Source: Paenibacillus plantarum
Lineage (GTDB): Bacteria; Bacillota; Bacilli; Paenibacillales; NBRC-103111
Direction of reading: 5' to 3'
DNA: 64,000 nt
Assembly: GCF_013141695.1 (NCBI RefSeq)
Contig: NZ_WHNY01000027.1
Coordinates: forward strand, 57,195 to 121,194
In this document: piece after piece, positions 16,482-25,934 of the stretch
Layout of the letters: every line of letters starts with the position of its first letter
Position numbering within the stretch: position 1 is the stretch's first letter
Notes under the pieces: model-generated
What the model saw: the letters and a program-made list of their open reading frames with translations, nothing else
What the model was told of the DNA's origin: nothing
The model's database searches: none
Translations under genes and position numbers: made by a program

Positions 16482-18605
16482 ATGCCCGATTGGTCGTATC
16501 ATACGTTATTTAAACCGCTGCTTTTCCGACTTAGCGGGCGGAGGGCAAGAGATCTTACCCTGCATGCGATAGGCGGGCTAAGTCGCATTCCTGGCGGGAC
16601 CTTCGTGATCCGCACGATGGGCCATATGGAAATGTCGCCGCACCTTGCGAGCGAGCTGGCAGGCGTGCCGATCGCCTGTCCCGTCGGCCTCAGCGGCGGC
16701 CTTGACCCGCACGGCACCGCACACAAGGCCCTCGCCCAGTTCGGGCTCGGGTTCATCGAACTCGGACCTGTGACGGTCCGAGCTGTCCAGAGTCATGCAT
16801 CGATATCTCGCATGACGGAGGAGGAAGCCATCGTGTACCCCGATGGCTATGAGAACGACGGCGCGGACGCGATCGCTGCGCGCCTGCGCAAGGGCACGGG
16901 GCATCGACTGCCGCACTTCGTGCGGCTGCGGCCGATGCCGGGAAGTTCGCCGCGCGAAGCGGCAGAGGAGCAGCGGGAGCTGCTCCGGGGGCTGGCGCCG
17001 TACGCGGCGGGGTTCACCCTCGATGGCCTCAGCGAAGGCTGGCCATCGGCAATGGCTTTGGCGTACCTCACGGAGGTACGCCAGCTGGCAGAAGCGGCGG
17101 CCCCGGGCAAGCCGGTGCTGTTGTATGTGCCGCAGCAGCTCCCGGAGGGGGAGCTGCTGGCGATCATGGACACCGCGCGAAGCTTCAGCGGTGTCGTCCT
17201 CGGCGACGCGCAGCGGGAGCCGGGCACTCGCCGCGAGCGCGTCGGCGGCGGCGCTTCGTTGCTCAGCGCGCAGCTGAGCAAGGTCCGGTTGCTGCGCGAG
17301 TCGCTGGGCGAGCGCAGCGCAGTTGTCGCGGCCGGCGGCGTGCACCAGCCGGAGGACGCGCTCGCGCTGCTGGCAGCAGGAGCGACTAGCGTCATGCTGC
17401 ACAGCGGGCTCGTCTACGCGGGGCCAGGGCTGCCCAAGCGGATCAATGAAGCGATCCTGTATGATCGCATAACCGCTTGTGTGGCTTCCACGGACGCTGA
17501 GGCTTTGCCATACGAAGTCAGTGTTGACGCTAACGAGCAGGCTTCCAATTCCGATTCCAGAGCGTCTGTCGTTACGTCTTCCGATCCTTCAATGGCTCCC
17601 CATCATGGGGAGATCTCCGTCTTACGGCCTTCTTCAATCTTCCCGCATTCACCAGTCTTTCCACCCACCCCTTCCTTCTGGGCGAATTGGGGATGGATGA
17701 GCCTTCTTGGATTAGGGATGATGATCGGTGGTGTGCTCGCGTGGTTTATCGCAGCGACGACGGTGTTGTTGCCATATGATGAAGACTTTTTAGGTAAATC
17801 ACGCAGTGAAATTATCCGTTTCAATGCACATCTCCTACATTTCATGTCTCATGATCGCATTACCTTAGCGGGTACGATGATCTCCATTGGCATTTTCTAT
17901 TATCAGTTAGCTCATCACGGTTTACGGTACGGGCTGCATTGGGCGCGAACGGCAGTCATATCCTCTTGCGTTGTCGGTTTTAGCAGTTTCTTTCTTTATC
18001 TGGGTTACGGCTATTTTGATCCGCTTCATGCGGCTGCAGCGGTTGTTTTGCTTCCAATGTTGCTGCTGACGTTACGTGGCTTGAAGGATCATCCGTCTCG
18101 TAAGCCGCCAGGTCTACGAAATGATCGCGTTTGGCTAAGAGCGCAATGGGGGCAGTGCTGCTTCGTGATTCTTGGTTTTGGTCTGGGCATCGGGGGGCTT
18201 ACGATATCCGTTGTCGGCATTACGGAGGTATTCGTCCCAAGTGATTTGGTTTACTTAGGCGTAACTTCTTCGGAGCTGTCGGCGTGGAGTGAGACCATTA
18301 TTCCGCTCATCGCCCATGATCGTGCGGGCTTTGGTGGTGCGCTGTTTTCCTTGGCAGTAGCGATAACCGCTTCGGCACTTTGGGGTGTCAATCAAGGTGA
18401 GGGCTGGTTATGGTGGACATTCCTCTGGGGTGGGCTGCCCGGCTTCATGGCAGGGCTGTTCATTCATGCGCATATTGGATACACGGATTTTGTCCATCTG
18501 CTGCCTGTCTACATAGCGGTGATGCTGTATGTAGGCGGATTATATTTAACTTATCCCTATCTCGTAGGAAAAGGGGGGACTAGTGTTACGACAGCTAGAT
18601 CCTAA
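16482..18605 (+). CDS. Dihydroorotate-dehydrogenase-like barrel fused to a polytopic membrane domain
   Basis: 707 residues from ATG 16482 (GAGGAGG upstream; the earlier in-frame ATG at 16416 overlaps the promoter region). Residues about 1-340 resemble class 2 PyrD: LFRL...AIGGL start, FIELGPVT in the place of FxExGTVT, and a late VAAGGVHQPEDALALLAAGATSV...LVYAGPGL segment like the FMN-phosphate site. The usual NxSSPN active-site stretch is not recognisable. After a Ser/Pro-rich linker, about residues 410-700 hold roughly eight hydrophobic helices, with paired motifs (LPYDEDFLG...HDRITLAG and FVPSDLVYLG...HDRAGFGG) suggesting an internal duplication. It is probably a membrane protein with a catalytically altered flavin-type barrel. 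The first domain is much more GC-rich than the membrane domain. It is divergent from hmp across the Crp/Fnr site. Confidence 0.8.
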   Translation: MPDWSYHTLFKPLLFRLSGRRARDLTLHAIGGLSRIPGGTFVIRTMGHMEMSPHLASELAGVPIACPVGLSGGLDPHGTAHKALAQFGLGFIELGPVTVRAVQSHASISRMTEEEAIVYPDGYENDGADAIAARLRKGTGHRLPHFVRLRPMPGSSPREAAEEQRELLRGLAPYAAGFTLDGLSEGWPSAMALAYLTEVRQLAEAAAPGKPVLLYVPQQLPEGELLAIMDTARSFSGVVLGDAQREPGTRRERVGGGASLLSAQLSKVRLLRESLGERSAVVAAGGVHQPEDALALLAAGATSVMLHSGLVYAGPGLPKRINEAILYDRITACVASTDAEALPYEVSVDANEQASNSDSRASVVTSSDPSMAPHHGEISVLRPSSIFPHSPVFPPTPSFWANWGWMSLLGLGMMIGGVLAWFIAATTVLLPYDEDFLGKSRSEIIRFNAHLLHFMSHDRITLAGTMISIGIFYYQLAHHGLRYGLHWARTAVISSCVVGFSSFFLYLGYGYFDPLHAAAAVVLLPMLLLTLRGLKDHPSRKPPGLRNDRVWLRAQWGQCCFVILGFGLGIGGLTISVVGITEVFVPSDLVYLGVTSSELSAWSETIIPLIAHDRAGFGGALFSLAVAITASALWGVNQGEGWLWWTFLWGGLPGFMAGLFIHAHIGYTDFVHLLPVYIAVMLYVGGLYLTYPYLVGKGGTSVTTARS

Positions 18606-18627
18606 TTCAAACTGGTAAAGATGAGAG

Positions 18628-18667
18628 AGCCTCCAAATGTCCACGTGAGTGGCGCTGGTGGCTTATT
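18628..18667 (+). terminator. Possible terminator after the fusion gene
   Basis: AGCCTCC and GGTGGCTT pair with one mismatch around an inner CCAC-GTGA-GTGG hairpin, followed by TTATTT. The T tract is poor. Confidence 0.4.
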
Positions 18668-18752
18668 TGCTATACTGAGGGGGGGAGTGCTACTTGCATG
18701 CTTGTCTTGCCTGTGAATTCTAATTTCCTGTCGACCACCTGTCCCACCTATC

Positions 18753-18935
18753 TAACGGACACTAGCGACCTTATTCCGCAGAAAAGAAGCCCTTCTTCCA
18801 CGTAACGGACACCAGCGACGTTATTCATCCATTTTTTATGATTAGCATGTGCCAATAAAGCAATTAGCGACTCTCATGTCCGTTAGCTATGCTAAGGGGC
18901 ACTTTTGAACCAATTAGGGTCATCTGTGTCCGTTA
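18753..18935. repeat. Family B module cluster
   Basis: TAACGGACAC(T/C)AGCGAC modules occur forward at 18753 and 18803. Related reverse-complement copies (ATGTCCGTTA, GTGTCCGTTA) end at 18885 and 18935. The order is forward, forward, reverse, reverse at about 50-bp steps. Confidence 0.75.
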
Positions 18936-19004
18936 AACAGCTCAACTCCTGCTAATTAGAGATTGTCCGCTCTACTGAGCTGAGCGGCCAATCCAAAAAG
19001 TAAA

Positions 19005-19032
19005 AGCTGTCCCCCATCTTAGGGGACAGCTC
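19005..19032 (-). terminator. Terminator after azoR
   Basis: AGCTGTCCCC pairs with GGGGACAGCT around a short loop. On the minus strand it is followed by TTTTACTTTTT. It is 5 bases from the stop codon. Confidence 0.9.
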
Positions 19033-19036
19033 CTTA

Positions 19037-19672
19037 TTAAAACGTATGCGCCAAATCCTTCGCACGCGCAATCGCGTCCTCTTTGATCTGCGCGGCTTTA
19101 TCAGGGAATTGGTTATGCCCCTCTACGAACAAACCTTGCGTCTCTGTAATCCCGAAAAATGCCATGATAATGCTGATATACCGATGACCAGACTCCATGC
19201 CGGCCGCAGGCCCTTCGGAATACACGCCGCCGCGCGCTTGAATGTGGAGTGCCTTTTTGCCAGAAAGTAAGCCAACAGGGCCTGCTTCGGTGTATTTGAA
19301 CGTTTTGCCAGCCACGCAAAGAGCATCCAGATAAGCTTTCATCACAGGAGGGAACGAGAAATTCCACATTGGCGTAACGAATACGTATTTGTCTGCGGCA
19401 ATGAACTGCTCGGTGAGTTCACTAATGCGTCCTACCTTGGCGCTTTCCTCGCTAGATAAGGAGGAGAAATCTTGTCCACTGCGCAGCTTCCCCCATCCGC
19501 TGAACACGTCCGCATCAATATGCGGCACTTGGACACGATACAAATCAATAGGAATCACTTCGTCATTGGGGTTCGCTTCTCGATAGGCATCGATGAAAGC
19601 TTTACCTACGGCCATACTGTAAGACGTTTGATGATCATGAGGATGTGCGGTAATATGCAGAACAGTTGCCAA
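19037..19672 (-). CDS. azoR: FMN-dependent NADH-azoreductase
   Basis: 211 residues, typical AzoR length and flavodoxin-like fold. It reduces azo and quinone compounds with NADH using FMN. Seen: a start [19 protein letters not shown] matching the FMN phosphate loop, [16 protein letters not shown] (conserved P-M-W-N-F) and the [10 protein letters not shown] loop. The start is TTG at 19672 with AGGATGG upstream. It is monocistronic with its own terminator. Confidence 0.93.
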   Translation of the reverse strand: MATVLHITAHPHDHQTSYSMAVGKAFIDAYREANPNDEVIPIDLYRVQVPHIDADVFSGWGKLRSGQDFSSLSSEESAKVGRISELTEQFIAADKYVFVTPMWNFSFPPVMKAYLDALCVAGKTFKYTEAGPVGLLSGKKALHIQARGGVYSEGPAAGMESGHRYISIIMAFFGITETQGLFVEGHNQFPDKAAQIKEDAIARAKDLAHTF

Positions 19673-19827
19673 AGTGATCCATCCTTTCGGGTATGCAGTC
19701 TATGAAATCCTCTTCTAATGTGTATTAAAAGCACTTTGAATATGCTGGTAGGTAATGGTGACGCGGCAGCATGCCTTATAGCGAGTTCCTTTCGACAAAG
19801 ATTTGGTCACAGAACTACCTATTTACA

Positions 19828-19856
19828 TTGAGCGTTGGCGGCTTTTGAGTTATGAT
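19828..19856 (+). promoter_or_regulatory. Promoter of the agmatine operon
   Basis: TTGAGC (19828-19833), 17-base spacer, TATGAT (19851-19856), about 70 bases before aguA. Confidence 0.65.
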
Positions 19857-19926
19857 GGGAGACGATGTTTTTATTTGAATTTTCCTATGAGCTAATTAAC
19901 TAAATTGAGATAAAGTGAGATGACGG

Positions 19927-20967
19927 ATGATGACGAAACCTAAAGATGTAAACTATAGCATGCCAGCAGAGTGGACAGAGCACGAGCGGACTTTCATTTC
20001 TTGGCCGGTACAAGCCTCGATGGTATACCCAGAGGATCACGCAGTTGTGTCCCAAGGGTATGCGGATTTGGCGAAGGCGATTGCCGAGTTTGAACCTGTT
20101 ACCGTAATTGTTAACCCTTCGGATGCAGAGCAAGTGAAGGCGATGTTCACAGAGTCGAACGTGGATTTCCTTGAGATTCAGCACAATGATGCTTGGTTCC
20201 GCGACAACGGTCCAACTTTCGTCCTGAACGAGCAGCAAGAAATCGCAGCAGTTAACTGGAAATTCAATGCATGGGGCGGCAAATATGCGCCTTGGGATCT
20301 TGATGATAATGTAGCTCCACAAATCGCGGAGCACCATGGTGTGAAACGTTTTGACGCTCCGCTTGTCATGGAGGGTGGTTCCATCCACGTGGATGGAGAA
20401 GGTACGCTTTTGACCACAGAAGAATGTCTGTTGAACACGAATCGCAATCCAGATCTAAGTCGCGCTGAGATTGAGGATCATGTCCGCAACTTCGTGAACG
20501 TAGAGAAGATTATTTGGTTGAACAAAGGGCTAGACGGCGACGAGACAGATGGTCACGTTGATAATATTGCTTGCTTCGCGGCTCCAGGCAAAATCATTCT
20601 GCAAGTGTGCAACGATCCTTCGGATGCCAACTATGCGATTACGCAGGAGAATTTGGGAATTCTCCGCAGTGCGACAGATGCCAAAGGCCGTTCATTTGAG
20701 ATTATCCAAATCGAGCAACCGCCTCTGACATTCTTTGAAGAGCAGCGCTTGACGCTGAGCTATTTGAACTTCTATTTCGTGAACGGCGGCATTATTTTGC
20801 CGGTGTTTGGTGGTACAGCTGAAGAGACAGACCGCAAGGCGATTGAAGTGCTTCAAGCGGCGTTCCCAGAACGTAGAATCCGTACAATTAACGGCATGTC
20901 CATTATCAAAGAAGGCGGCAATGTTCACTGCACGACGCAACAAATGCCAGCCAGCAAGAAAGGGTGA
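19927..20967 (+). CDS. aguA: Agmatine deiminase
   Basis: 346 residues. It hydrolyses agmatine to N-carbamoylputrescine and ammonia in the cytoplasm. Peptidyl-arginine-deiminase fold with the conserved start MPAEWxxHxxxxxxWP, the WFRDNGPTFV segment, the DETDGHVDN segment and the C-terminal EGGNVHCTTQQ with nucleophile C335. Either ATG 19927 or 19930 may be used. It is first in a three-gene run with aguB (6 bases apart) and a LysE-type exporter. Confidence 0.96.
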   Translation: MMTKPKDVNYSMPAEWTEHERTFISWPVQASMVYPEDHAVVSQGYADLAKAIAEFEPVTVIVNPSDAEQVKAMFTESNVDFLEIQHNDAWFRDNGPTFVLNEQQEIAAVNWKFNAWGGKYAPWDLDDNVAPQIAEHHGVKRFDAPLVMEGGSIHVDGEGTLLTTEECLLNTNRNPDLSRAEIEDHVRNFVNVEKIIWLNKGLDGDETDGHVDNIACFAAPGKIILQVCNDPSDANYAITQENLGILRSATDAKGRSFEIIQIEQPPLTFFEEQRLTLSYLNFYFVNGGIILPVFGGTAEETDRKAIEVLQAAFPERRIRTINGMSIIKEGGNVHCTTQQMPASKKG

Positions 20968-20973
20968 TTTCAC

Positions 20974-21849
20974 GTGAGAAAAGTGACTGTAGCAGCCACA
21001 CAAATGAGCTGTTCCGATAATATAGAAGAAAACATCGCCAAAGCTGAGAAATTGGTGCGTGAAGCCGCGGCGAAGGGTGCGCAAGTGATTTTGATTCAAG
21101 AGTTGTTTGAAACACCGTATTTCTGCCAAAAAGAAAAATCCGATTACTACCGCTACGCAACGGAACTTGAGACGAATAAAGCGATCAATCACTTCCGTGA
21201 GATCGCCAAAGAGTTGGCAGTTGTTCTGCCTATCTCCTTCTATGAGAAAAAGAACTACGCTCGCTATAACTCGCTTGCGGTCATCGATGCTGATGGTACT
21301 GTGCTCGGCACGTACCGCAAAAGCCACATCCCTGACGGTCCAGGGTATGAGGAGAAGTTCTATTTTAACCCGGGCGATACGGGGTTCAAGGTATGGAAAA
21401 CTCGCTACGCCAAAATCGGTGTCGGCGTGTGTTGGGACCAGTGGTACCCGGAAGCTGCTCGCGTAATGGCGCTGATGGGGGCAGAACTGTTGTTCTACCC
21501 GACTGCTATTGGCTCAGAGCCGCAGGATGGTTCCATTGATTCGAAGGATCACTGGCAAATGTGCATGCGCGGTCACGCGGCGTGCAACTTGATGCCGGTA
21601 ATCGCATCGAACCGTATCGGGAAGGAAGAAGATGAGGATTCCAGCATCAACTTCTATGGTTCTTCTTTCATTGCAGGCCCGCAGGGCAATCTGATTGAGG
21701 AAGCGGGGCGTGACGAAGAAACGGTTCTCGTTGCCGAGTTCGACTTGGATCAGCTCGAGATCCAGCGTATCGAATGGGGGATTTTCCGCGATCGTCGTCC
21801 GGATCTATACAAGAAAATCGCTACGTATGACGGTGAGCAGGTGTTCTAA
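20974..21849 (+). CDS. aguB: N-carbamoylputrescine amidase
   Basis: 291 residues, nitrilase superfamily. It converts N-carbamoylputrescine to putrescine, CO2 and ammonia. The catalytic triad is visible: E43 (QELFE), K116 (YRKSHIP) and C153 (GVCWDQWYPE). The start is GTG at 20974 with AAAGGGTG at the aguA stop. Directly downstream of aguA and directly followed by the exporter, it completes the agmatine-to-putrescine route. Confidence 0.96.
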   Translation: MRKVTVAATQMSCSDNIEENIAKAEKLVREAAAKGAQVILIQELFETPYFCQKEKSDYYRYATELETNKAINHFREIAKELAVVLPISFYEKKNYARYNSLAVIDADGTVLGTYRKSHIPDGPGYEEKFYFNPGDTGFKVWKTRYAKIGVGVCWDQWYPEAARVMALMGAELLFYPTAIGSEPQDGSIDSKDHWQMCMRGHAACNLMPVIASNRIGKEEDEDSSINFYGSSFIAGPQGNLIEEAGRDEETVLVAEFDLDQLEIQRIEWGIFRDRRPDLYKKIATYDGEQVF

Positions 21850-22473
21850 TTGCTGATCCCGTTGTTAAAAGGGCTTCTGCTGGGCTTTTCGATTGCAGCG
21901 CCGGTTGGTCCTATCGGGATCCTATGCATGCGCAGGACCTTGACGCTGGGCCGTCTGCACGGTTTTCTGTCAGGTTTAGGCGCTGCTACGGCAGATGCCA
22001 TCTATGGCTTCATCGCAGGGTTCGGTTTGACGCTGATTACCAGCTTTCTTATGGATCAAAAGGTGGTTCTCCAGTTGGTCGGCGGTCTTTTCCTTATCTA
22101 TCTGGGCGCGCAAACCTTTCGCTCAAAGCCTGCCTCTGAAGCTGCCAAAGCAACAGGGGACACGCTGTTCAAATCGTATGCGTCGACGCTGCTGCTCACC
22201 ATTACGAATCCGATGACGATCATGTCGTTCGTCGGCGCATTTGCGGGGCTCGGGCTGGGAGATAGCGCGGATGCAGGCTTCACGCCTGCGATCGCCTTGG
22301 TGACCGGCGTGTTTGCAGGCTCGGCGCTATGGTGGTTGTTACTCAGTTTGTTAGTTGGCTTGTTGCGGGAACGGCTCAAAGGAGCGGCGTTCCTGTGGAT
22401 TAATCGCGTCTCTGGTGCGATGTTATCGGTATTTGGTTTGTTTGCAGTTATGGGGCTACTCTTCCGGGGGTAG
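21850..22473 (+). CDS. LysE/RhtB-type exporter, probably linked to agmatine/putrescine
   Basis: 207 residues, about six transmembrane helices, with the LysE family N-terminus (G...GFSIAAPVGPIGILCMRRTL) and the TNPMTIMSF motif in the fourth helix region. The start is a TTG touching the aguB stop, so it is tightly coupled. LysE-family proteins export amino acids and related cations. The operon context suggests export of putrescine, agmatine or a by-product (inference). Confidence 0.88.
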   Translation: MLIPLLKGLLLGFSIAAPVGPIGILCMRRTLTLGRLHGFLSGLGAATADAIYGFIAGFGLTLITSFLMDQKVVLQLVGGLFLIYLGAQTFRSKPASEAAKATGDTLFKSYASTLLLTITNPMTIMSFVGAFAGLGLGDSADAGFTPAIALVTGVFAGSALWWLLLSLLVGLLRERLKGAAFLWINRVSGAMLSVFGLFAVMGLLFRG

Positions 22474-22685
22474 CCTTATTTGTTATGTTATGGAAGATGA
22501 CATAGCACCTTATTTTTTCAATAGCATTTGTCGATATAGATAGAATAGCTCGCGAGATTTGTCGGATGAAAACCTCTTAGATGACGACTTAGATGAGAAA
22601 AGGACTTTCTTGAATTCAATGGCAATAGAACGATGAACGTTAAGGTAGCGGCTAGAATTCGAAACAAGAAAGAAGGGGTCTTTTC

Positions 22686-24395
22686 ATGATTAAAAATTGG
22701 TCATTAAAAACGAAACTGCTATCTGGTATGCTTTTGGTTATTTTATTATTTACAATTGCTGCAGGGAATAATTACTTTAAACTGTCTCAAGTCGAAAGTG
22801 CGTTGGATCAGGAAACGCAACGAAATGCGGAGGTAAAGGCTGCTTACGAGCTTAAGAATTATGTAGGTATCCTGTACAGCAATCAAGCCGATGTCATTAT
22901 CAATCAAAGTGATGAAGCAGCTAAAGCGTACAAGGAAAACGAAGTGAAATTCAGAGAATACCTCGAGTTCATTGCGCTAAGATCGGAGAGTCCGAAGGAA
23001 GTAGAGTTGGCTGCTAGTTTGCGAACCGCCAGCGAGGGTTTTATCAAATCATTTGATGTGGTCAGGGACATTAATAAAAAAGACAGTAAACTGACGGCTG
23101 CGCAGCTTCGCGATGAAAATAAGAAGGCAGATGATCAGACAGACCAATTCAAACAAACGATCTATACCGTGGCAGATCAATACATTAACAGCTTCAATCA
23201 AGAATCTAAGGAGTCAACAGATCAGTTAATTGAGGAAATTCATTCCGTCAATTTTACACTCATTATTTCCTGTATTATCGATGTTTTACTTGGCATAGGC
23301 ATAGCATTGTTGCTTAGCAGAATCATCATTGGACCTATCAATGTGTTGATGAATGTAGCACAAAGTATTGCTGGGGGAGACTTAACGCGCACGATTACGA
23401 GTCGGAGTAAGGATGAAGTTGGGAAATTAACCGATAGCTTCAGTCGAATGATCCTTAATTTGCAAGAGTTGATTAGAGAGGTGAACGCAAGCTCGCAGGA
23501 TGTAGCCGTTTCTTCGAAGCAGCTTTCGGCAAGCGCTGAAGAAACCTCGGCAGCTTCGAACGAGATTGCGATTTCCATCCAGGCCGTAGCGCGAGGGGCT
23601 GAAGCTCAGGGCTTAACTTCCAATGAAAGCGCTCGAGCCATGGAGGAAATGTCAATAGGCATACAACGGATTGCAGAAACGTCTTCTTCCGTGTCGGAAG
23701 TTTCCATGGATGCCTCCGAGAAAGCCAAGCATGGCAACAAATCCTTGCAGCAAGTCATTCGTCAGATGGAATCCATTCGGGCGACAGTCGATCGTACAGC
23801 TTCCATGGTGCAGAAGCTCGACAAGCAATCCATAGAAATCGGCAGCATTGTCAGTGTGATCTCCAGTATCGCCACGCAGACGAATCTGCTCGCGCTCAAT
23901 GCAGCTATTGAAGCGGCTCGTGCCGGCGAACATGGTCGCGGTTTTGCCGTTGTTGCTGGTGAAGTACGGAAGCTAGCTGAACAATCAGGCACCTCAGCCA
24001 ATCAGATTATCGGGTTGATTGAACAAATCCAGCAGGGCACTCAGCTAGCTGTCGAGGCGATGAATGAGGGAACCAAAGAAGTTCATACGGGGATCGTCGT
24101 GGTGCATGAGGCAGGCGAGGCCTTTCAATTGATCCTGCAGGCGATCGATCAAGTGGCTGATCAGATCCGTGATGTGTCTGCAGTGGCTGAAGAGATGTCA
24201 GCAGGATCCGAACAGGTGACAGCTTCGGTGATCGAATCCTCTAACATTGCCCAGCAATCCGCTTTCGCTGCTCAGAATGTAGCGGGGAGCGCGGAGCAGC
24301 AGCTTGCAGCGCTGCAAGAAGTTGCTGCTTTCGCGAACGACTTGAACAGTATGTCACTGAGACTGCAGCAAGCCGTCGGTAAGTTCAAGCTATAA
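22686..24395 (+). CDS. Methyl-accepting chemotaxis protein
   Basis: 569 residues. TM1 about 10-30, an extracytoplasmic four-helix-type sensor domain (about 35-190), TM2 about 192-213, HAMP about 214-268 and a coiled-coil signalling domain with the conserved hairpin tip ([46 protein letters not shown], near residues 395-440). It would relay an unknown signal to CheA/CheW. AAGGGGT is 8 bases before the ATG. No other chemotaxis gene is adjacent. Confidence 0.95.
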   Translation: MIKNWSLKTKLLSGMLLVILLFTIAAGNNYFKLSQVESALDQETQRNAEVKAAYELKNYVGILYSNQADVIINQSDEAAKAYKENEVKFREYLEFIALRSESPKEVELAASLRTASEGFIKSFDVVRDINKKDSKLTAAQLRDENKKADDQTDQFKQTIYTVADQYINSFNQESKESTDQLIEEIHSVNFTLIISCIIDVLLGIGIALLLSRIIIGPINVLMNVAQSIAGGDLTRTITSRSKDEVGKLTDSFSRMILNLQELIREVNASSQDVAVSSKQLSASAEETSAASNEIAISIQAVARGAEAQGLTSNESARAMEEMSIGIQRIAETSSSVSEVSMDASEKAKHGNKSLQQVIRQMESIRATVDRTASMVQKLDKQSIEIGSIVSVISSIATQTNLLALNAAIEAARAGEHGRGFAVVAGEVRKLAEQSGTSANQIIGLIEQIQQGTQLAVEAMNEGTKEVHTGIVVVHEAGEAFQLILQAIDQVADQIRDVSAVAEEMSAGSEQVTASVIESSNIAQQSAFAAQNVAGSAEQQLAALQEVAAFANDLNSMSLRLQQAVGKFKL

Positions 24396-24482
24396 AATGA
24401 TTTTCCTTAAAAGGGAAAAAAGGGGATTTCTAGATATTTGCCGAATTGAAATAGCGAATATATTAGAGGAGGCCCCCCCTAC

Positions 24483-24989
24483 ATGATCAACGATGTATTT
24501 ACTGCAGCACGTACAGGCGATGTAAACCGAGTCAAGGATTTGCTGGACACGGATCTTTCGCTTGCCAATGCTGAGAACAGCGATGGCCTTACCCTTCTGG
24601 GATTTGCAGCGCATTTCGGTCAGAGCGAAGTGGTTCGGCTGCTTTTGGAAAATGGCGCTGATGTGAATGCTTTATCGCATTCTATCGTTAGTTACATTCC
24701 GTCGAATACAGCACTGCATGCGGCTATTGCCGGTGAGAGGAGCTTAGCGGTCATACAATTACTGCTCGCTCACCGTGCGAAGCCGACGATTATGGATAGC
24801 AATGGGCATACGAGTCTGCATGTGGCCGCCTTTCATAAGGATAGTACACAGATCATTGAGCTCTTGATTAACCAAGGTGCGGATGTGAATGCGAAGTCAG
24901 AGGGTGGCGCCTATGCAATTGATCTGGCCAAAGAACAGGGACATACTGCGGTGATTGGCTTGTTACGAGAGCACGGGGCTCTTGGGTAA
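24483..24989 (+). CDS. Ankyrin repeat protein
   Basis: 168 residues with about four to five ankyrin repeats (DVFTAARTGDVNRVKDLLD; GLTLLGFAAHFGQSEVVRLLLENGADVNA; NTALHAAIAGE...VIQLLLAHRAKP; HTSLHVAAFHKD...IELLINQGADVNA; AYAIDLAKEQGHTAVIGLLREHGA). No signal peptide, so it is likely a cytoplasmic protein-binding scaffold. GAGGAGG precedes the ATG by 10 bases. The partner is unknown. Confidence 0.92.
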   Translation: MINDVFTAARTGDVNRVKDLLDTDLSLANAENSDGLTLLGFAAHFGQSEVVRLLLENGADVNALSHSIVSYIPSNTALHAAIAGERSLAVIQLLLAHRAKPTIMDSNGHTSLHVAAFHKDSTQIIELLINQGADVNAKSEGGAYAIDLAKEQGHTAVIGLLREHGALG

Positions 24990-25010
24990 GGGATCGCGAA
25001 GGGTAAATCG

Positions 25011-25060
25011 AGGACATTCAAATCAGCTAGTGGGCTAGCGGATTATAGAATGTCCTTTTT
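25011..25060 (+). terminator. Terminator after the ankyrin gene
   Basis: AGGACATTC (25011-25019) pairs with GAATGTCCT (25048-25056), with an inner GCTAG/CTAGC stem, followed by TTTTT. It overlaps the last codons of the convergent DUF2812 gene. Confidence 0.8.
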
Positions 25061-25561
25061 GGCTTGGAGTTTTTTATTGGCAGCAACTAAACGGTATAGA
25101 CTAATGCCCAGTAAGACAAGGACTGGCACATAGATAATCAGTAAGGGATAAAAGATCGTATTGTTGATGTTTATCATAAAAACAGGGATTTGTGCGGCAG
25201 TAACCGCCGTAAATACAGCGATAAGCCGTTTATTTCGATCGATCATGGAGTCGATGTCTGTGAAAATTTCAGGCTTGGTATGTTGATACGTTTGTCTCCA
25301 GATATACCAGCCTGCGCCGCTGTATATTTGATCCCATCCTGTATCCTCGAAAATACCTACATAAGTAGCATCAACCTTCGTTTGGTAATCTACGCAATAG
25401 CTCATTTTGCGGGGAGCACCTTTCTCAAAGTGAAAACGCAGGCCATTCCAATTTACACGTTGTAAATGCCAGCCCTGCGCCTCCATATCCTCCAACCATG
25501 CTGTAATCGTCTCCGATTGTGAACTGTCCCACCACTTAAACACCTTTTTAGTGTCATTCAT
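25043..25561 (-). CDS. DUF2812 membrane protein
   Basis: 172 residues. The first 100 match the DUF2812 pattern: KVFKWWDSSQSE.ITAWLEDMEAQGWHLQRVNW..L.FHFEKG, then CVDYQ..., ...DTGWDQIYSGAGWYIWR. Two transmembrane helices follow (about 115-132 and 138-157). DUF2812 genes commonly sit behind PadR regulators, as here. It overlaps the padR stop by 8 bases and has its own GAGGG site. Probably the target of that regulator; function unknown. Confidence 0.9.
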   Translation of the reverse strand: MNDTKKVFKWWDSSQSETITAWLEDMEAQGWHLQRVNWNGLRFHFEKGAPRKMSYCVDYQTKVDATYVGIFEDTGWDQIYSGAGWYIWRQTYQHTKPEIFTDIDSMIDRNKRLIAVFTAVTAAQIPVFMININNTIFYPLLIIYVPVLVLLGISLYRLVAANKKLQAKKDIL

Positions 25562-25886
25562 ATAAAGATCCCTCTACTTTCTTCGCATTTTCGTATAGCT
25601 CCGTAATTCTGGCGATCTCCAGCTTGAGTAGTTCTTTACCAGATGCGGTGATTAGGTACAGCTTACGACGCTCTTCTTCAGCTACAGCCTGAATCAAACG
25701 ATCCTTCTCCATGCGAGATAGGCTGCCATAAATCGTTCCAGGACCTAAGTGAATGCGACCTTGCGTGAGCTCCTCTACAAACTGAATAATGCCATAACCA
25801 TGCCGAACGTTTGTCAGGGAAAGCAAAATGTAATAAGCCGTTTCAGACATCGGCAAGTACTGACGGTAGAGCTTCTCACTATCCAT
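25554..25886 (-). CDS. PadR-family transcriptional regulator
   Basis: 110 residues with the PadR winged helix (SETAYYILLSLTNVRHGYGIIQ...GPGTIYGSLSRMEKDRLIQA...RRKLYLITASGKELL). AAGGAG precedes the ATG. Its promoter (25962-25990) contains two inverted repeats of the form TATCAC-N3-GTGATA, indicating autoregulation of the padR-DUF2812 operon. Confidence 0.94.
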   Translation of the reverse strand: MDSEKLYRQYLPMSETAYYILLSLTNVRHGYGIIQFVEELTQGRIHLGPGTIYGSLSRMEKDRLIQAVAEEERRKLYLITASGKELLKLEIARITELYENAKKVEGSLYE

Positions 25887-25934
25887 AAAATCTCCTTTTT
25901 CTTATATCAGGCTATGTTGTATCATATCTCGTTG

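Larger units (their letters stand above)
18606..19036. other. Gene-free region with family B modules
   Basis: It holds a weak terminator-like hairpin (18628-18667), the family B repeats (18753-18935) and the azoR terminator (19005-19032). No gene is supported. Confidence 0.7.

Noticed and set aside
16578..17402. 274-codon minus-strand frame opposite the PyrD-like domain
   Set aside because: A shadow frame caused by high GC; arginine- and alanine-rich without motifs.
20692..21327. 211-codon minus-strand frame across aguA and aguB
   Set aside because: It lies opposite two genes with clear catalytic motifs.
22510..22600. Sigma-D (motility) promoter for the chemoreceptor gene
   Set aside because: A GTCGATAT-like -10 exists but no TAAA-type -35 at the right distance was found.
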